From assembly GCA_020247305.1 (NCBI GenBank), contig JADCJE010000137.1, forward strand, positions 24,713 through 88,712: 64,000 nucleotides of DNA, written 5' to 3'. Below, piece by piece: positions 7,482 through 16,380 of the stretch (position 1 is its first letter; every line of letters starts with the position of its first letter). The translations under genes were made by a program, and so were the position numbers. Under the pieces are notes generated by a model. That model was not told the DNA's origin. It saw only the letters and a program-made list of their open reading frames with translations, and did not search any database. This DNA comes from Phycisphaerales bacterium (lineage in GTDB: Bacteria; Planctomycetota; UBA1135; UBA2386).

Positions 7482-10457
7482 ATGCGAGTCCTCGCGATCG
7501 GCGCAGCCATTGCTGCGTTCTCGTCCCTCCAAGCTCCGGCACAGGAGCCCACCCAGCCGCCGAAGGCGGTGTTCCAGCAGTTTCAAGCCCGCCAAGGCGG
7601 CAAGTGGATCGCGCAATGGCACGCCGCCACCGGCACGCCGAGCGCCATCTACGGCACCGGCCTGGCGATCCCCGGCTGGGGCGAGAACTCGCTGGCGGGC
7701 GCGCGCGCGCACGCCAACGGGCTGCTGCGCGAGCACGGCGAACTGCTCGGACTTGGCGTCAGCGAGTTCCGCGAGTCGATCGGCGGCCGCATGGGCCGCG
7801 CGTGGACGTTCACGTTCGACCAGTACTTCCGCGGCCTGCCGGTGATCGACGGCCGCGCCGACGTGCGCATCAACATGTCCGGCGTCGTCGCCATGCTGGG
7901 CAGCACGGCGTGGCCGATCCCCGCCGACTTCGACGTCGCGCCCGCGATCGGCAGCGACGTCGCGACCGGCATCGCCTGGGCCGCGCTCGGCGAGCGCCCG
8001 TCCGAGGCGCCGCAGCCGGCCCGCACGAAGCAACCGCGCCTCGTGATCTGGGGCGACACCCACGCCGCCGACCTCGCGCCGGTCCACCTCGCGTGGGAAG
8101 TGAGCCTCAGCAACGTCGATGCGCAGGGCAACGGCAAGATCGGCCGCTTCTACGTCGACGCCAAGACGGGCGCCGTGCTGACGTTCGTCAGCGACAAGCA
8201 CGAGTGCGGCTTCGTCGGCTGCAACGCCGGCGCGGCGACGGCGCCTGCCGCCGCAGCGGCGACGACCGCGGCGCTGCCGCCGGTGCCGACGACGGTGACG
8301 GTGACCGGCTGGACGCGCACCGGCATCGACGCCTTCGCCGCCTTGGTGAACGTCCCGATGCCGGGCCTCGTCGTCGCGGTGCCGGGCCAGGGCAGCTTCA
8401 CGACCGACCTCAACGGCCAGTTCACGATCGACATCAATTCGCCGGTGACGATCTCGATCACCAGCCTCGACGGCCGCCACCACAACCCGATCACCGGCGC
8501 CAACGCGCCGACCGCGAGCGTCACGGTCAATCCGGGCGTGCCGGCGGCGATCGACCTGCTGACCGCCGCGGCGTCGCCCAACGAGGCGGCGCACACGACG
8601 GCCAGCTACTTCGTCGACCAGACGAACGAGTGGTGCCGCGCGATCCTCGGCAACAGCTCGCAGTTGGTCACCGCGAGCGGCATGGCGGTCGCGGTCAACA
8701 TCGCGTCGACGTGCAACGCCTACTACACGGGCAACACGATCAACTTCTACCAGGCCGGCGGCGGCTGCGCGAACACGGCCTTCTCGACCGTCGTCTCGCA
8801 CGAATGGGGCCACGGCATCGACGAACGCTACGGCGGCATCAGCAACACCAACGCCGAAGGCATGAGCGAGGGCTGGGGCGACATCATCGGCCTCTACCTG
8901 ATGGACACGCCCCTGCTCGGCAGCGGCTTCCAGTCGGCCGGCGTGGCGCTGCGCCGCGGCGACAACACGTTCCTGTACCCCTACTCGGGCACGTCGCCGC
9001 ACGCCGCCGGCCAGGTCTGGATGGGCTTTGCGTGGCGCCTGCGCGAGCGCCTGCGCGCCGCGTTCGGCACGCCGCAGGCGATCGCGATCTCGAACGACAT
9101 CGTCATCACGACGCTGCTGGCCAATCGCAGCAACCGGCCTGACGCGGTGCGCGAAGTCTTCATCGCCGACGACAACGACGGCAACCTGCTCAACGGCACG
9201 CCGAACTACGACCACCTCGCCGGCGCCGCCACCGACAAGGCGATCCCGTTCCCGGCGAAGCAGGACGTCGCGATCACGCACACGGCGCTCGGCAACACGA
9301 CCAACGTGCTGCAGCCGCGCCGCGTCGACGTGACCGCCACGGCGATCTCGCCCGGCCCGATCAGCCAGGTGCGCCTGCACTTCAACACCGGCAGCGGCCC
9401 GCAGATCCGCACGATGGTCCCGAACGGCGGCGCCAACGGCTTCGTCGGCATGCTGCCCGGCCGGCAGTCGGGCTCTACCGAGTACCACATCGAGGTCCTG
9501 CACAGCAACAGCAGCACGACGCGCCTGCCGCTGACCGGCGAGTTCGCGTACACGACCACGACTGCGACGTCGGGGCCGGTGGTGCCGTTCTACACCGAGA
9601 CCTTCAACTCCGGCGCCAACGGCTGGACCACGGGCATCCTGACGGGCACGTCGCAGGACTGGCAGTTCGGCACGCCCAACGGCAAGTCGGGCACCAGCAG
9701 CGGCGTCGCGTGGAGCGATCCGTCCGCAGCCAGCTCCAACGGCGGCATCGTCGGCACCGACCTCGGCGCCGGCTTTGCGAACGGCGCCTACCTTGCCAAC
9801 CGCAGTTACTGGCTGCGCAGCCCGACGATCAACTGCACGGGCCGCACCGGCTGCGTCCTGCAGTTCCGCCGCTGGCTGACGGTCGAGGACGCCACCTACG
9901 ACCGCGCGCAGATCTTCGTCAATGGCACGCAGATCTTCGTCAATCCGACCGGCGTCAACTTCGTCGAGACCGCGTGGACGACCGTGTCCTACCCGATCCC
10001 GATGGCGGACAACCAGTCCGCGGTGACGATCGAGTTCCGGATCACGACGGATGGCTCGCTCAGCCTCGGCGGTTGGAACGTCGACGACCTCGTCGTCGGC
10101 ACGCAGACCCTGGTGCAGCTGCCCGCCGAGTTGCGCCTGCTGCCCGAGCAGGCGCAGCAGGGCGCGACGATCAACCTGAGCGTCGCCACTCCGGGCAACT
10201 CGCGGCCGTTCGTGCTGATCCTGGGCGACGCGCCCGGCCCGACGATCGTGCCGGACTTCCCGACGTTCCAGGTCGGCGGCAACATCGGCCTCTTCACGGG
10301 CACGACCGACGCCGCTGGCAACTTCGCGACGACGTTCGCTGCGCCGGCGGTGCCGTCGGCGGTCGGCGTGCTGTACTACAGCCAGGTGCTGACCTTCGAC
10401 GCCAACTTCACCGGCTGGGCCGTCTCGAACGCGCACATCAACCTGTTCACCCAGTGA
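7482..10457 (+). CDS. Secreted M36 (fungalysin)-like metalloprotease
   Basis: This is a 991-residue secreted protease precursor. MRVLAIGAAIAAFSSLQAPAQ is the signal peptide. An FTP-like propeptide region follows (residues 60-230). The zincin active site is HEWGH (residues 440-444), with the third ligand E463 in GMSEGWGD, 19 residues later. That arrangement is characteristic of M36 fungalysins. Residues around 290-360 form an inserted beta domain. After the catalytic domain come a MAM- or lectin-like module (ETFNSGANGW to GGWNVDDLVV) and a C-terminal domain with FVLILGDAPGP that resembles other planctomycete secreted tails. It probably matures by cleavage of the propeptide and degrades extracellular protein. 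Confidence 0.85.
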   Translation: MRVLAIGAAIAAFSSLQAPAQEPTQPPKAVFQQFQARQGGKWIAQWHAATGTPSAIYGTGLAIPGWGENSLAGARAHANGLLREHGELLGLGVSEFRESIGGRMGRAWTFTFDQYFRGLPVIDGRADVRINMSGVVAMLGSTAWPIPADFDVAPAIGSDVATGIAWAALGERPSEAPQPARTKQPRLVIWGDTHAADLAPVHLAWEVSLSNVDAQGNGKIGRFYVDAKTGAVLTFVSDKHECGFVGCNAGAATAPAAAAATTAALPPVPTTVTVTGWTRTGIDAFAALVNVPMPGLVVAVPGQGSFTTDLNGQFTIDINSPVTISITSLDGRHHNPITGANAPTASVTVNPGVPAAIDLLTAAASPNEAAHTTASYFVDQTNEWCRAILGNSSQLVTASGMAVAVNIASTCNAYYTGNTINFYQAGGGCANTAFSTVVSHEWGHGIDERYGGISNTNAEGMSEGWGDIIGLYLMDTPLLGSGFQSAGVALRRGDNTFLYPYSGTSPHAAGQVWMGFAWRLRERLRAAFGTPQAIAISNDIVITTLLANRSNRPDAVREVFIADDNDGNLLNGTPNYDHLAGAATDKAIPFPAKQDVAITHTALGNTTNVLQPRRVDVTATAISPGPISQVRLHFNTGSGPQIRTMVPNGGANGFVGMLPGRQSGSTEYHIEVLHSNSSTTRLPLTGEFAYTTTTATSGPVVPFYTETFNSGANGWTTGILTGTSQDWQFGTPNGKSGTSSGVAWSDPSAASSNGGIVGTDLGAGFANGAYLANRSYWLRSPTINCTGRTGCVLQFRRWLTVEDATYDRAQIFVNGTQIFVNPTGVNFVETAWTTVSYPIPMADNQSAVTIEFRITTDGSLSLGGWNVDDLVVGTQTLVQLPAELRLLPEQAQQGATINLSVATPGNSRPFVLILGDAPGPTIVPDFPTFQVGGNIGLFTGTTDAAGNFATTFAAPAVPSAVGVLYYSQVLTFDANFTGWAVSNAHINLFTQ

Positions 10458-10478
10458 GCAGCGGACGGACCGGACGGT

Positions 10479-10503
10479 CGCCGCGCGGCGAGGTCGCGCG
10501 GCG
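10479..10503. terminator. Hairpin between convergent genes
   Basis: CGCCGCGCG (10479-10487) pairs perfectly with CGCGCGGCG (10495-10503) around a 7-base loop. It lies in the 52-base gap between the protease gene and the convergent SDR gene. There is no T-tract, so it may terminate in both directions by structure alone or simply protect 3-prime ends. Confidence 0.4.
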
Positions 10504-10509
10504 CGCCGG

Positions 10510-11286
10510 TCACCACATGACCTGGCCGCCGCAGTGGCTGATGCCCTGGCCGGTCATGCCGCGCGCGCCGTCGGAGCAGAGCCACGCGACGGTGGCGCCG
10601 ATCTCGGCCGGCTCCAGCAGCCGGCCGAGCGGCACGGCGGCCATGGCCTGCGCCTTGGCCTTGGCGAACGACGTCTTCAGGCCGTCCGCCAGCAACTGCA
10701 GGCCGGCGGTCGCCATCTCGGTGTCGACCCAGCCCGGACAGATGGCGTTGACGGTGATGCGACGGGGCGCGAGTTCGAGCGCGAGCGCCTTCACGAAGCC
10801 GAGCACGCCGTGCTTGCTGGCGCAGTACGCGGTGTAGCCGGGCACGCCAAACCGGCCGAGCACGGAGCTGATGGCGACGACGCGGCCGCCATCGGCGAGC
10901 AGGGGCAACGCGGCTTCGACGGTGTGGTAGAGGCCATCGAGGTTGGTGCGCACGATGGCGTCCCACCGATCGGGTCCGGGGACGGCGCAGCGGTTGGGCC
11001 CGCCGACGCCCGCATTGGCGACCACGATGTCGAGGCCGCCGAAGGCCTTGCGCACGCTCGCGCAGGCGCGCGCCATCGACTGCGGCCGGGTGACGTCGCC
11101 GGCCACCGCAAGCATGCCAGCCTTGGCGCCGCCGAGCGAGGCCACGACGCCGGCGAGCGGGGCCTTGCGGCGGCCGAGCACGGCGACCCGCGCGCCTTGC
11201 CCGGCGAGCGCCTGCGCAATGCCGGCGCCGATGCCGGTGCCGCCGCCGGTGACGAGGCAGCGCCGTCCTTGCAGCAGGAGGCTCAT
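10510..11286 (-). CDS. Short-chain dehydrogenase/reductase (SDR)
   Basis: This is a 258-residue classical SDR. The nucleotide-binding TGGGTGIG is at residues 13-20, NAG at 91-93, the catalytic serine is in ISS at 140-141, and YxxxK is Y154 and K158. The PG motif (CPGWVDTEMA) follows. The substrate cannot be told; the closest general match is the 3-ketoacyl-ACP reductase-like branch. Its ATG overlaps the elbB stop codon (ATGA at 11283-11286). The two genes are therefore translationally coupled, which points to a shared role in carbonyl or redox metabolism. Confidence 0.85.
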   Translation of the reverse strand: MSLLLQGRRCLVTGGGTGIGAGIAQALAGQGARVAVLGRRKAPLAGVVASLGGAKAGMLAVAGDVTRPQSMARACASVRKAFGGLDIVVANAGVGGPNRCAVPGPDRWDAIVRTNLDGLYHTVEAALPLLADGGRVVAISSVLGRFGVPGYTAYCASKHGVLGFVKALALELAPRRITVNAICPGWVDTEMATAGLQLLADGLKTSFAKAKAQAMAAVPLGRLLEPAEIGATVAWLCSDGARGMTGQGISHCGGQVMW

Positions 11287-11963
11287 TGCGCGTCTCCTGC
11301 GCTGGCCAGTGCCACGACCTCTGCGCACATGCGGCGGATGCCGGCGCAGACGTCCTTGGGGCGCGCGTCGTACATGTAGGCCGGCGTGGTCACGATGCGC
11401 TGCGCGCGGTCGACGACGCACTGATCGACGGCGCAGCGCTCGTGCCGCGCCCCCATCGCCGTCAGGGCCTGCGCGGTCGGCGCGTCGTCGCCGATGGTGA
11501 GCACGGGATGCGCCTGCCGGCCGAGCACCGCCGCCACGACCGCGGGGGCGATGCAAGCGGCGCCGATCGGCTTGCGGGCGGCGTGCGCCTCGCGCAGCAG
11601 GCGCGCGACCTCCGGGTGCGCCGTCGCCTGCGCGCCCTCGGTTGCGAAGTCGCAGAGGTTCTTGGCCGCGCCGAAGCCGCCGGGCAGCACGAGGCCGTCG
11701 AGGTCGGTCGCCCGGACGGTGGCCAGCGCGCGCACGCGCCCGCGGGCGATGCGCGCCGACTCGCGCAGCATGTCGCGACGTTCGCCGGCCGCCGGCGCGT
11801 GCGCGGCGTGGTCGACGACCTCGCGCTGCGGGCCGGCAGGCGCGATGCAGACGACCTCGCAGCCGAGTTCGTCGAGGCAGAGCAGGGTGAACACGGCTTC
11901 CTGGATCTCCGATCCGTCGAGGAAGCCGCATCCCGAGAGCAGGACGCCGATCGTTGGTTTCAT
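11283..11963 (-). CDS. elbB: ElbB/ES1-family glyoxalase-like protein (DJ-1/PfpI superfamily)
   Basis: This 226-residue protein starts MKPTIGVLLSGCGFLDGSEI, the typical ES1/ElbB N-terminus. The nucleophile is C137 in IGAACIAP, and the superfamily glutamate is in the GSEIQE stretch (residues 18-22). ElbB proteins have weak glyoxalase activity on reactive dicarbonyls; the historical link to isoprenoid synthesis is unproven. The frame extends 16 codons upstream but MKPTIG is the conserved start. It lies 72 bases downstream of sthA and overlaps the SDR start by four bases, so the three are probably co-transcribed. Confidence 0.85.
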   Translation of the reverse strand: MKPTIGVLLSGCGFLDGSEIQEAVFTLLCLDELGCEVVCIAPAGPQREVVDHAAHAPAAGERRDMLRESARIARGRVRALATVRATDLDGLVLPGGFGAAKNLCDFATEGAQATAHPEVARLLREAHAARKPIGAACIAPAVVAAVLGRQAHPVLTIGDDAPTAQALTAMGARHERCAVDQCVVDRAQRIVTTPAYMYDARPKDVCAGIRRMCAEVVALASAGDAQ

Positions 11964-12035
11964 GGCGGGCGGTTGCGCCGCCATCATGCCGCTGCCGCCG
12001 CGCCACGCCATGCGCCGGCGGGACCGCGCCGATCG

Positions 12036-13466
12036 TCAGGGCCCGACCGGCGCCCGCCGCGCCTCGATCCGGCCGACAGCGTCGAGCGCCGCGACGCGGT
12101 AGGCCTCGGCCATCGTCGGGAAGTTGAAGACGCGCTCGACGAACGTGTCGACCTCGGCCTCCGCCGCCATCGCCATCTGCGCGACATGGACCAGCTCGGT
12201 GGCGCCTTCGCCGACGACCTGGCAGCCGGCGATGCGACGCGTCGCGGCGTCCACGACGAGCTTCAGCAGGCCGTCCTCGTTGCCGTTGATGTGGCCGCGC
12301 GCGATCTCCGCGAAGTTGGCGCGGCCGACGACCACGTCCAGGCCGGCCGCGATCGCAGCCTGCTCGTCGAGGCCGATGCTGCCGATCTCGGGCAGGGCGT
12401 AGACGCCGGTCGGGATCAGGTCGCCGCCCGCCGGCCGCGGCAGTTCCAGCGCCGCCCGCACGGCCCGGCGCCCCTGCTCCATCGCCGCCGAGGCGAGGGA
12501 CGGCTGACCGACGACGTCGCCGACTGCGAAGATGTGCGGCACGGCGGTGCGACCGTCCTTGTCGACGGGCAGGTGCCCGGAGCGGTTGACGGCGAGTCCG
12601 GCGCGCTCGATGGCGAGGCCCTCGACGTTGGCGACGCGGCCGAGCGCGCACAGGACCTTCTCGCTCGCGACCGTCCAGCCGTTGGCGAGCCGGGTCACGA
12701 CCTTGTCGACGCCGTTCCACGCGACGGAGGCGACCTTGGCCTCGCGCACGAACGTGCAGCCCTCGTGGCGCTCGAACGCCGCCAGCAGGCGATCCGTCAT
12801 CTCGCGGTCGAGGAACGCCAGCGGGCGCACGGCGCGGTCGATCATCGTGACCTCGACGCCGAGCGCGGCGAAGATGGTCGCGTACTCCGTGGCGATGACG
12901 CCGCTGCCGAGCACCGTCAGCGACTCGGGCAGGTACGACATGCTCAGGATCGAGTCGCTGTCGTAGACGTGTTCATGGTCGACCGGCACGTCGTCCGGGC
13001 AACGCGGGCGCGATCCGGGCGCCAGCATGACGATGTCGCCGCGGACAATCCGCGTTTCGCGGCGCGTCGTCGTCACCTCGAAGGCGTGCGGATCGAGGAA
13101 GCGGGCACGGCCGTGGATGCGGGTCACGCCGTTGCGCAGCAGCTGCCGCGACTGGTACTCGACGTGCGCCTTCACGACGCCGTCCATGCGCTCCATCAGG
13201 CTGGCGAGCTGCAGATCGCGCGGCACCTCGAAGCGCAGGTGCCGGCCGAGCCGTCGGCGCAGCTCCGACAGGTGACGGGCCGTCTCGCGCAGCGTCTTGC
13301 TGGGGATCGTGCCGCGATGCACGCAGGCGCCGCCGACGTCGGCTTCCTGCTCGACGATGCAGACGCTCCTGCCCGCCTTGGCGGACTGGATGGAAGCCTT
13401 CTGGCCGGCAGGTCCGCTGCCGACGACGACCACGTCGAAATGGAGCGCTTCGTCCGAGCCGGTCAC
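12036..13466 (-). CDS. sthA: Soluble pyridine nucleotide transhydrogenase
   Basis: This 476-residue flavoprotein is expected to transfer hydride between NADPH and NAD in the cytoplasm. The FAD-binding GSGPAGQKASIQ lies near the N-terminus. The motif GGACVHRGTIPSKTLRE is diagnostic: SthA keeps one Cys and has Thr at the second Cys position of disulfide reductases such as lipoamide dehydrogenase. The NAD-binding GSGVIATEYA, the FAVGDVVG motif and the C-terminal dimerisation domain follow. It starts with GTG that overlaps the stop of the HDOD gene (GTGA 13463-13466). This makes a regulator-enzyme pair. Confidence 0.9.
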   Translation of the reverse strand: MTGSDEALHFDVVVVGSGPAGQKASIQSAKAGRSVCIVEQEADVGGACVHRGTIPSKTLRETARHLSELRRRLGRHLRFEVPRDLQLASLMERMDGVVKAHVEYQSRQLLRNGVTRIHGRARFLDPHAFEVTTTRRETRIVRGDIVMLAPGSRPRCPDDVPVDHEHVYDSDSILSMSYLPESLTVLGSGVIATEYATIFAALGVEVTMIDRAVRPLAFLDREMTDRLLAAFERHEGCTFVREAKVASVAWNGVDKVVTRLANGWTVASEKVLCALGRVANVEGLAIERAGLAVNRSGHLPVDKDGRTAVPHIFAVGDVVGQPSLASAAMEQGRRAVRAALELPRPAGGDLIPTGVYALPEIGSIGLDEQAAIAAGLDVVVGRANFAEIARGHINGNEDGLLKLVVDAATRRIAGCQVVGEGATELVHVAQMAMAAEAEVDTFVERVFNFPTMAEAYRVAALDAVGRIEARRAPVGP

Positions 13467-14311
13467 TGCATCACCTCGGCGGTCTGCATCGCCTTGTCGC
13501 GCTTGGCCAGCAGGCCATCCAGCTCGTCCGGGTAGACGTTGAGCGCGACGACCGCTTCGTCGGCGTGCAGTTCGTCCAGTGTCGGCGCCGCCGACAACGG
13601 CTCGGGGCGGATCGAGTACGCGATGCGGTCGGCCAGTCGCACCATGCAGGCGAGGTCGGGATAACGGCTCGACAAGGTGACGTCGTGGTGACCGGCGATC
13701 GACTCGGCGACCTGCTCCGGCAGCTTCCACTCGGCCGCGAGCAGCGCTCCCGCGGCCATGTGCTGCTCGCGCAGCGCGGTGACGAGGGCGGCAAGGTCCG
13801 GCTCGGCCGACGCGTCGTCGAGGACGCGGTCGATGGCGTTGAGCATGACGGCCTTGCCGACGTCGTGCAGCAGGCCGCACACGAAGGCGATCTCGACGTT
13901 GCGCCGACGCAGGCGCGCGATCTCCTTGGCGAAGAAGCCGGTCAGCACGGAGTGCTGCCAGAGATCGCCGAGCAGTTCGGTGCAGCGTGGGTTCAAGAAG
14001 AGGCGGCCGCGCACGGCGACGGCCATCGCGATCTCCGTCACGTGCCGGAGGCCTAGCCGGCTGATCGCCTGCTGCAGCACGCGGCACTGCACCTGGCCGA
14101 CGTAGGCGGCAGAGTTCGCCACGCGCAGGATGCTGGCCGCCAGGGATGGGTCGCGGTGGATGATGGCGGAAAGGCGCGCCGCGTCGATCGTGTCCGTCTG
14201 GCACGACGACAGGACTTCCGCGACCGTCGCCGGCAGCGGCGGCAGTTCGAGGTCACCCGACGCGATCGCCCGCGCGAACACGGCGGAGACTTGGTTCGTG
14301 GCGGTCGCCAT
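13463..14311 (-). CDS. HDOD domain signalling protein
   Basis: This is a 282-residue protein made almost entirely of one HDOD domain. The pattern LPPLPATVAEVLS opens the domain, followed by DPSLAASILRVANSAAY, and GLLHDVGKAVM is the degenerate HD site. HDOD proteins act in signalling or stress responses without a proven enzymatic activity in most cases. The start at 14311 (MATATNQVS) is the most likely; in-frame ATGs at 14347 and 14374 would add residues without recognisable features. It is first in the operon with sthA, elbB and the SDR gene, so it may regulate or sense redox state, but that is only contextual. Confidence 0.8.
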   Translation of the reverse strand: MATATNQVSAVFARAIASGDLELPPLPATVAEVLSSCQTDTIDAARLSAIIHRDPSLAASILRVANSAAYVGQVQCRVLQQAISRLGLRHVTEIAMAVAVRGRLFLNPRCTELLGDLWQHSVLTGFFAKEIARLRRRNVEIAFVCGLLHDVGKAVMLNAIDRVLDDASAEPDLAALVTALREQHMAAGALLAAEWKLPEQVAESIAGHHDVTLSSRYPDLACMVRLADRIAYSIRPEPLSAAPTLDELHADEAVVALNVYPDELDGLLAKRDKAMQTAEVMQ

Positions 14312-14460
14312 CCCGGCGGGATGATCGGACGTCGCGCCGGCCGCCATGAGCACGGATCGACGCGCCCGTCCCATCGGGGGATTGCGCCGCGCGCAAGGAA
14401 CTCGTCCCGGACCTTGCCGCGCCACGGCACGCGGGCCGGCCGCTACCATCTGCCCTCAGC

Positions 14461-16329
14461 ATGGATGCCTTCGTGCGCGCTGCCGCCGCCGCCCTGCTGT
14501 TCGCCCTCGGAGGCGCGCAGGCCCAGGCGCCATCGCCCTGGGCGACCTTGGTGGTCCCCACCGGCGTGCAGCCGACGCAGGCAACGTCGATCGGGAAGCT
14601 CGTCGCCTACTGCGACGGCGGCACGCTGTACGCGTGGTCGGCGGTCACGCGCGAATGGGCCTCCCACCCGGTCCGATCGCAGGCGACACTGCGCCTCAAC
14701 AACGACTGCCTGATCGCGCAGCAGCCCGGCTCGTGGATCGCGTTCTCGGCGTTCACCGGCACGTTCGCCGTGCGGACGGCGTCCGCCGGCGCGGTGCTGC
14801 ACAATCCAGTCGGGGCGCAGAACGACGCGATGCTGGCGTTCACCGACCAGGGGCAAGTGCACGTCTACTGCGCGACCGACGGCCAGTGGCGCGCGCGCGC
14901 AGTCCAATCGAACGCCCTCGTCGCCCTGCAGCGCAACGTGCTCGTGCTGCAACAGGGCACGCTGCTGTCGGCGATGGACGCGGCGACCGGCCAATGGCAC
15001 GACCGGCAGGCCGCGGTGGCGCCGACGGCCCTGAGCGCCGACGGCAGTCTCGGGCTCGCGTGGAGCGGGGCGAGCGCGCACGCGTTCTCGGCGCTGCACC
15101 GGACCTGGACGGACGCGACGATCCCCGGCGGCGCGACGTTCGTCCGCGCCGACGACTGGGCGGTGTTCGCCGGCGCCGATCGGACGATCGCCTGCAGTGC
15201 CATCACCGGCGGCTTCGCGGCGATCGCCGTCGGCGGGCTGCAGCCGGCCGCGACCAGCGACCTCGTCGGCCTGTTCGACGACGGCGCGTCGCTACGCGCA
15301 TTCTCGGCGGTCCGCGGCGGCTGGAGCGACGCCCTGTCGCCACGCAGCGCACTCGCGACCGTGCGCGGGCCGACGGCGCTGCTGGTCGGGCCGGCGGCAG
15401 CGGTCGGCTACAGCGCCTTGACGAACACCGCCGAAGCGGTCGCCGGTCCGGTCGTCAGCAGCGGCGCCGCCGACACCGTCGCGTGGGCGCGCACGGCCAA
15501 CGGCGGCGGGCCGTCGCTCTTCAGCGCCTTCACCGCGAGCTGGGTCGATGCGCCGGCGGGCTGGACGGCCGATCCGCAACTGGCGACGACGGCGGCGGCG
15601 GCGGTGACCGGCGCCGGTTGCGTCGCCTTCTCGCCGCGCACCGGTCGCTTCGTGCCGCTCGCGTGCGCCGGCGCGCAGCTCTTCGGCAACCCGAGCAGCG
15701 CGCTGCTGCTGGCGGTGACGCCGACCGACGCCCATGCCTTCGACGCCCGCCGGGAACGGTGGGTCTCGACCCCGCGCAACGGCGTTGGCGCCGTCGCCGC
15801 GCAGATCTGGCGCACCGCCGGCGTGGTGATCGCTGGCGTCGAAGCGCTCGCGTTCGGCGCGCAGTCCGGCGCGTGGTCGCGCACAACCCTGCCGGGTCCG
15901 GCGACCAGCCTGCGGACGAACAGCGAGTGCGTGCGCGTCACCACCGCGTTCGGCGTCCACGCCGCGACGGCGCTGCCCCAGGCCGGGTGGTTTGCGCAGT
16001 TCCCCGAGTTCCGTCGCGTGCAACCGGCAGGCGCGACCGCCTCTTGGTGGACCGGCGCGCCGCCAGGAGGTGGCATCGTCGTCGCCGCCGTGGGCCTTCC
16101 TGTCGCGACACCATGGACGGTGCCGGGACTGGGTCCGTGCTGGCTGGATCCGGCGGACGCCCTGATCGGGCCGTTGCACGTGCTCGCCGCCGGCAGTGGC
16201 GCCTTCGGCCAACTGCCGACGCCATCGACGTGGCCCTGCCAAGGCGTCGAAATCGCGCTGCAGTCCGTCTGCCTGCCGGCCGCCGGCGCGCCCTACCTCG
16301 GCGACCCGGCCACGCTGCGGCCGCAGTGA
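14461..16329 (+). CDS. Secreted protein of twelve PQQ-like repeats of about 36 residues
   Basis: This is a 622-residue secreted protein with a signal peptide ending at AQAQA (residues 1-23). Between residues 50 and 480 the motif aromatic-S-A-x-T-G-x-W recurs twelve times. Examples are YAWSAVTREW, AFSAFTGTF, SAMDAATGQW, AFSALHRTW, AFSAVRGGW and AFGAQSGAW. The anchor residues are at about 59, 95, 136, 172, 209, 245, 281, 317, 354, 390, 427 and 465, so the period is 36-38. This resembles a PQQ/YVTN-type beta-propeller blade. The last 90 residues (PPGGGIVVAAVGL to the end) form a C-terminal domain shared in style with other planctomycete secreted proteins. A TACCAT box 11-16 bases before the ATG may be a -10 element. 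I recognise no enzyme function. Confidence 0.65.
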   Translation: MDAFVRAAAAALLFALGGAQAQAPSPWATLVVPTGVQPTQATSIGKLVAYCDGGTLYAWSAVTREWASHPVRSQATLRLNNDCLIAQQPGSWIAFSAFTGTFAVRTASAGAVLHNPVGAQNDAMLAFTDQGQVHVYCATDGQWRARAVQSNALVALQRNVLVLQQGTLLSAMDAATGQWHDRQAAVAPTALSADGSLGLAWSGASAHAFSALHRTWTDATIPGGATFVRADDWAVFAGADRTIACSAITGGFAAIAVGGLQPAATSDLVGLFDDGASLRAFSAVRGGWSDALSPRSALATVRGPTALLVGPAAAVGYSALTNTAEAVAGPVVSSGAADTVAWARTANGGGPSLFSAFTASWVDAPAGWTADPQLATTAAAAVTGAGCVAFSPRTGRFVPLACAGAQLFGNPSSALLLAVTPTDAHAFDARRERWVSTPRNGVGAVAAQIWRTAGVVIAGVEALAFGAQSGAWSRTTLPGPATSLRTNSECVRVTTAFGVHAATALPQAGWFAQFPEFRRVQPAGATASWWTGAPPGGGIVVAAVGLPVATPWTVPGLGPCWLDPADALIGPLHVLAAGSGAFGQLPTPSTWPCQGVEIALQSVCLPAAGAPYLGDPATLRPQ

Positions 16330-16380
16330 AGCCGACCGATCGGCGACAGCCGCGCCCGCCCGTCCGCCGATGAGACGGCC

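Noticed and set aside
7083..10436. 1117-residue open frame antisense to the M36-like protease
   Set aside because: In DNA this rich in GC, antisense frames stay open by codon bias. The plus-strand frame has a signal peptide and zinc motif; the antisense translation is a low-complexity Arg/Ala/Val/Asp string.
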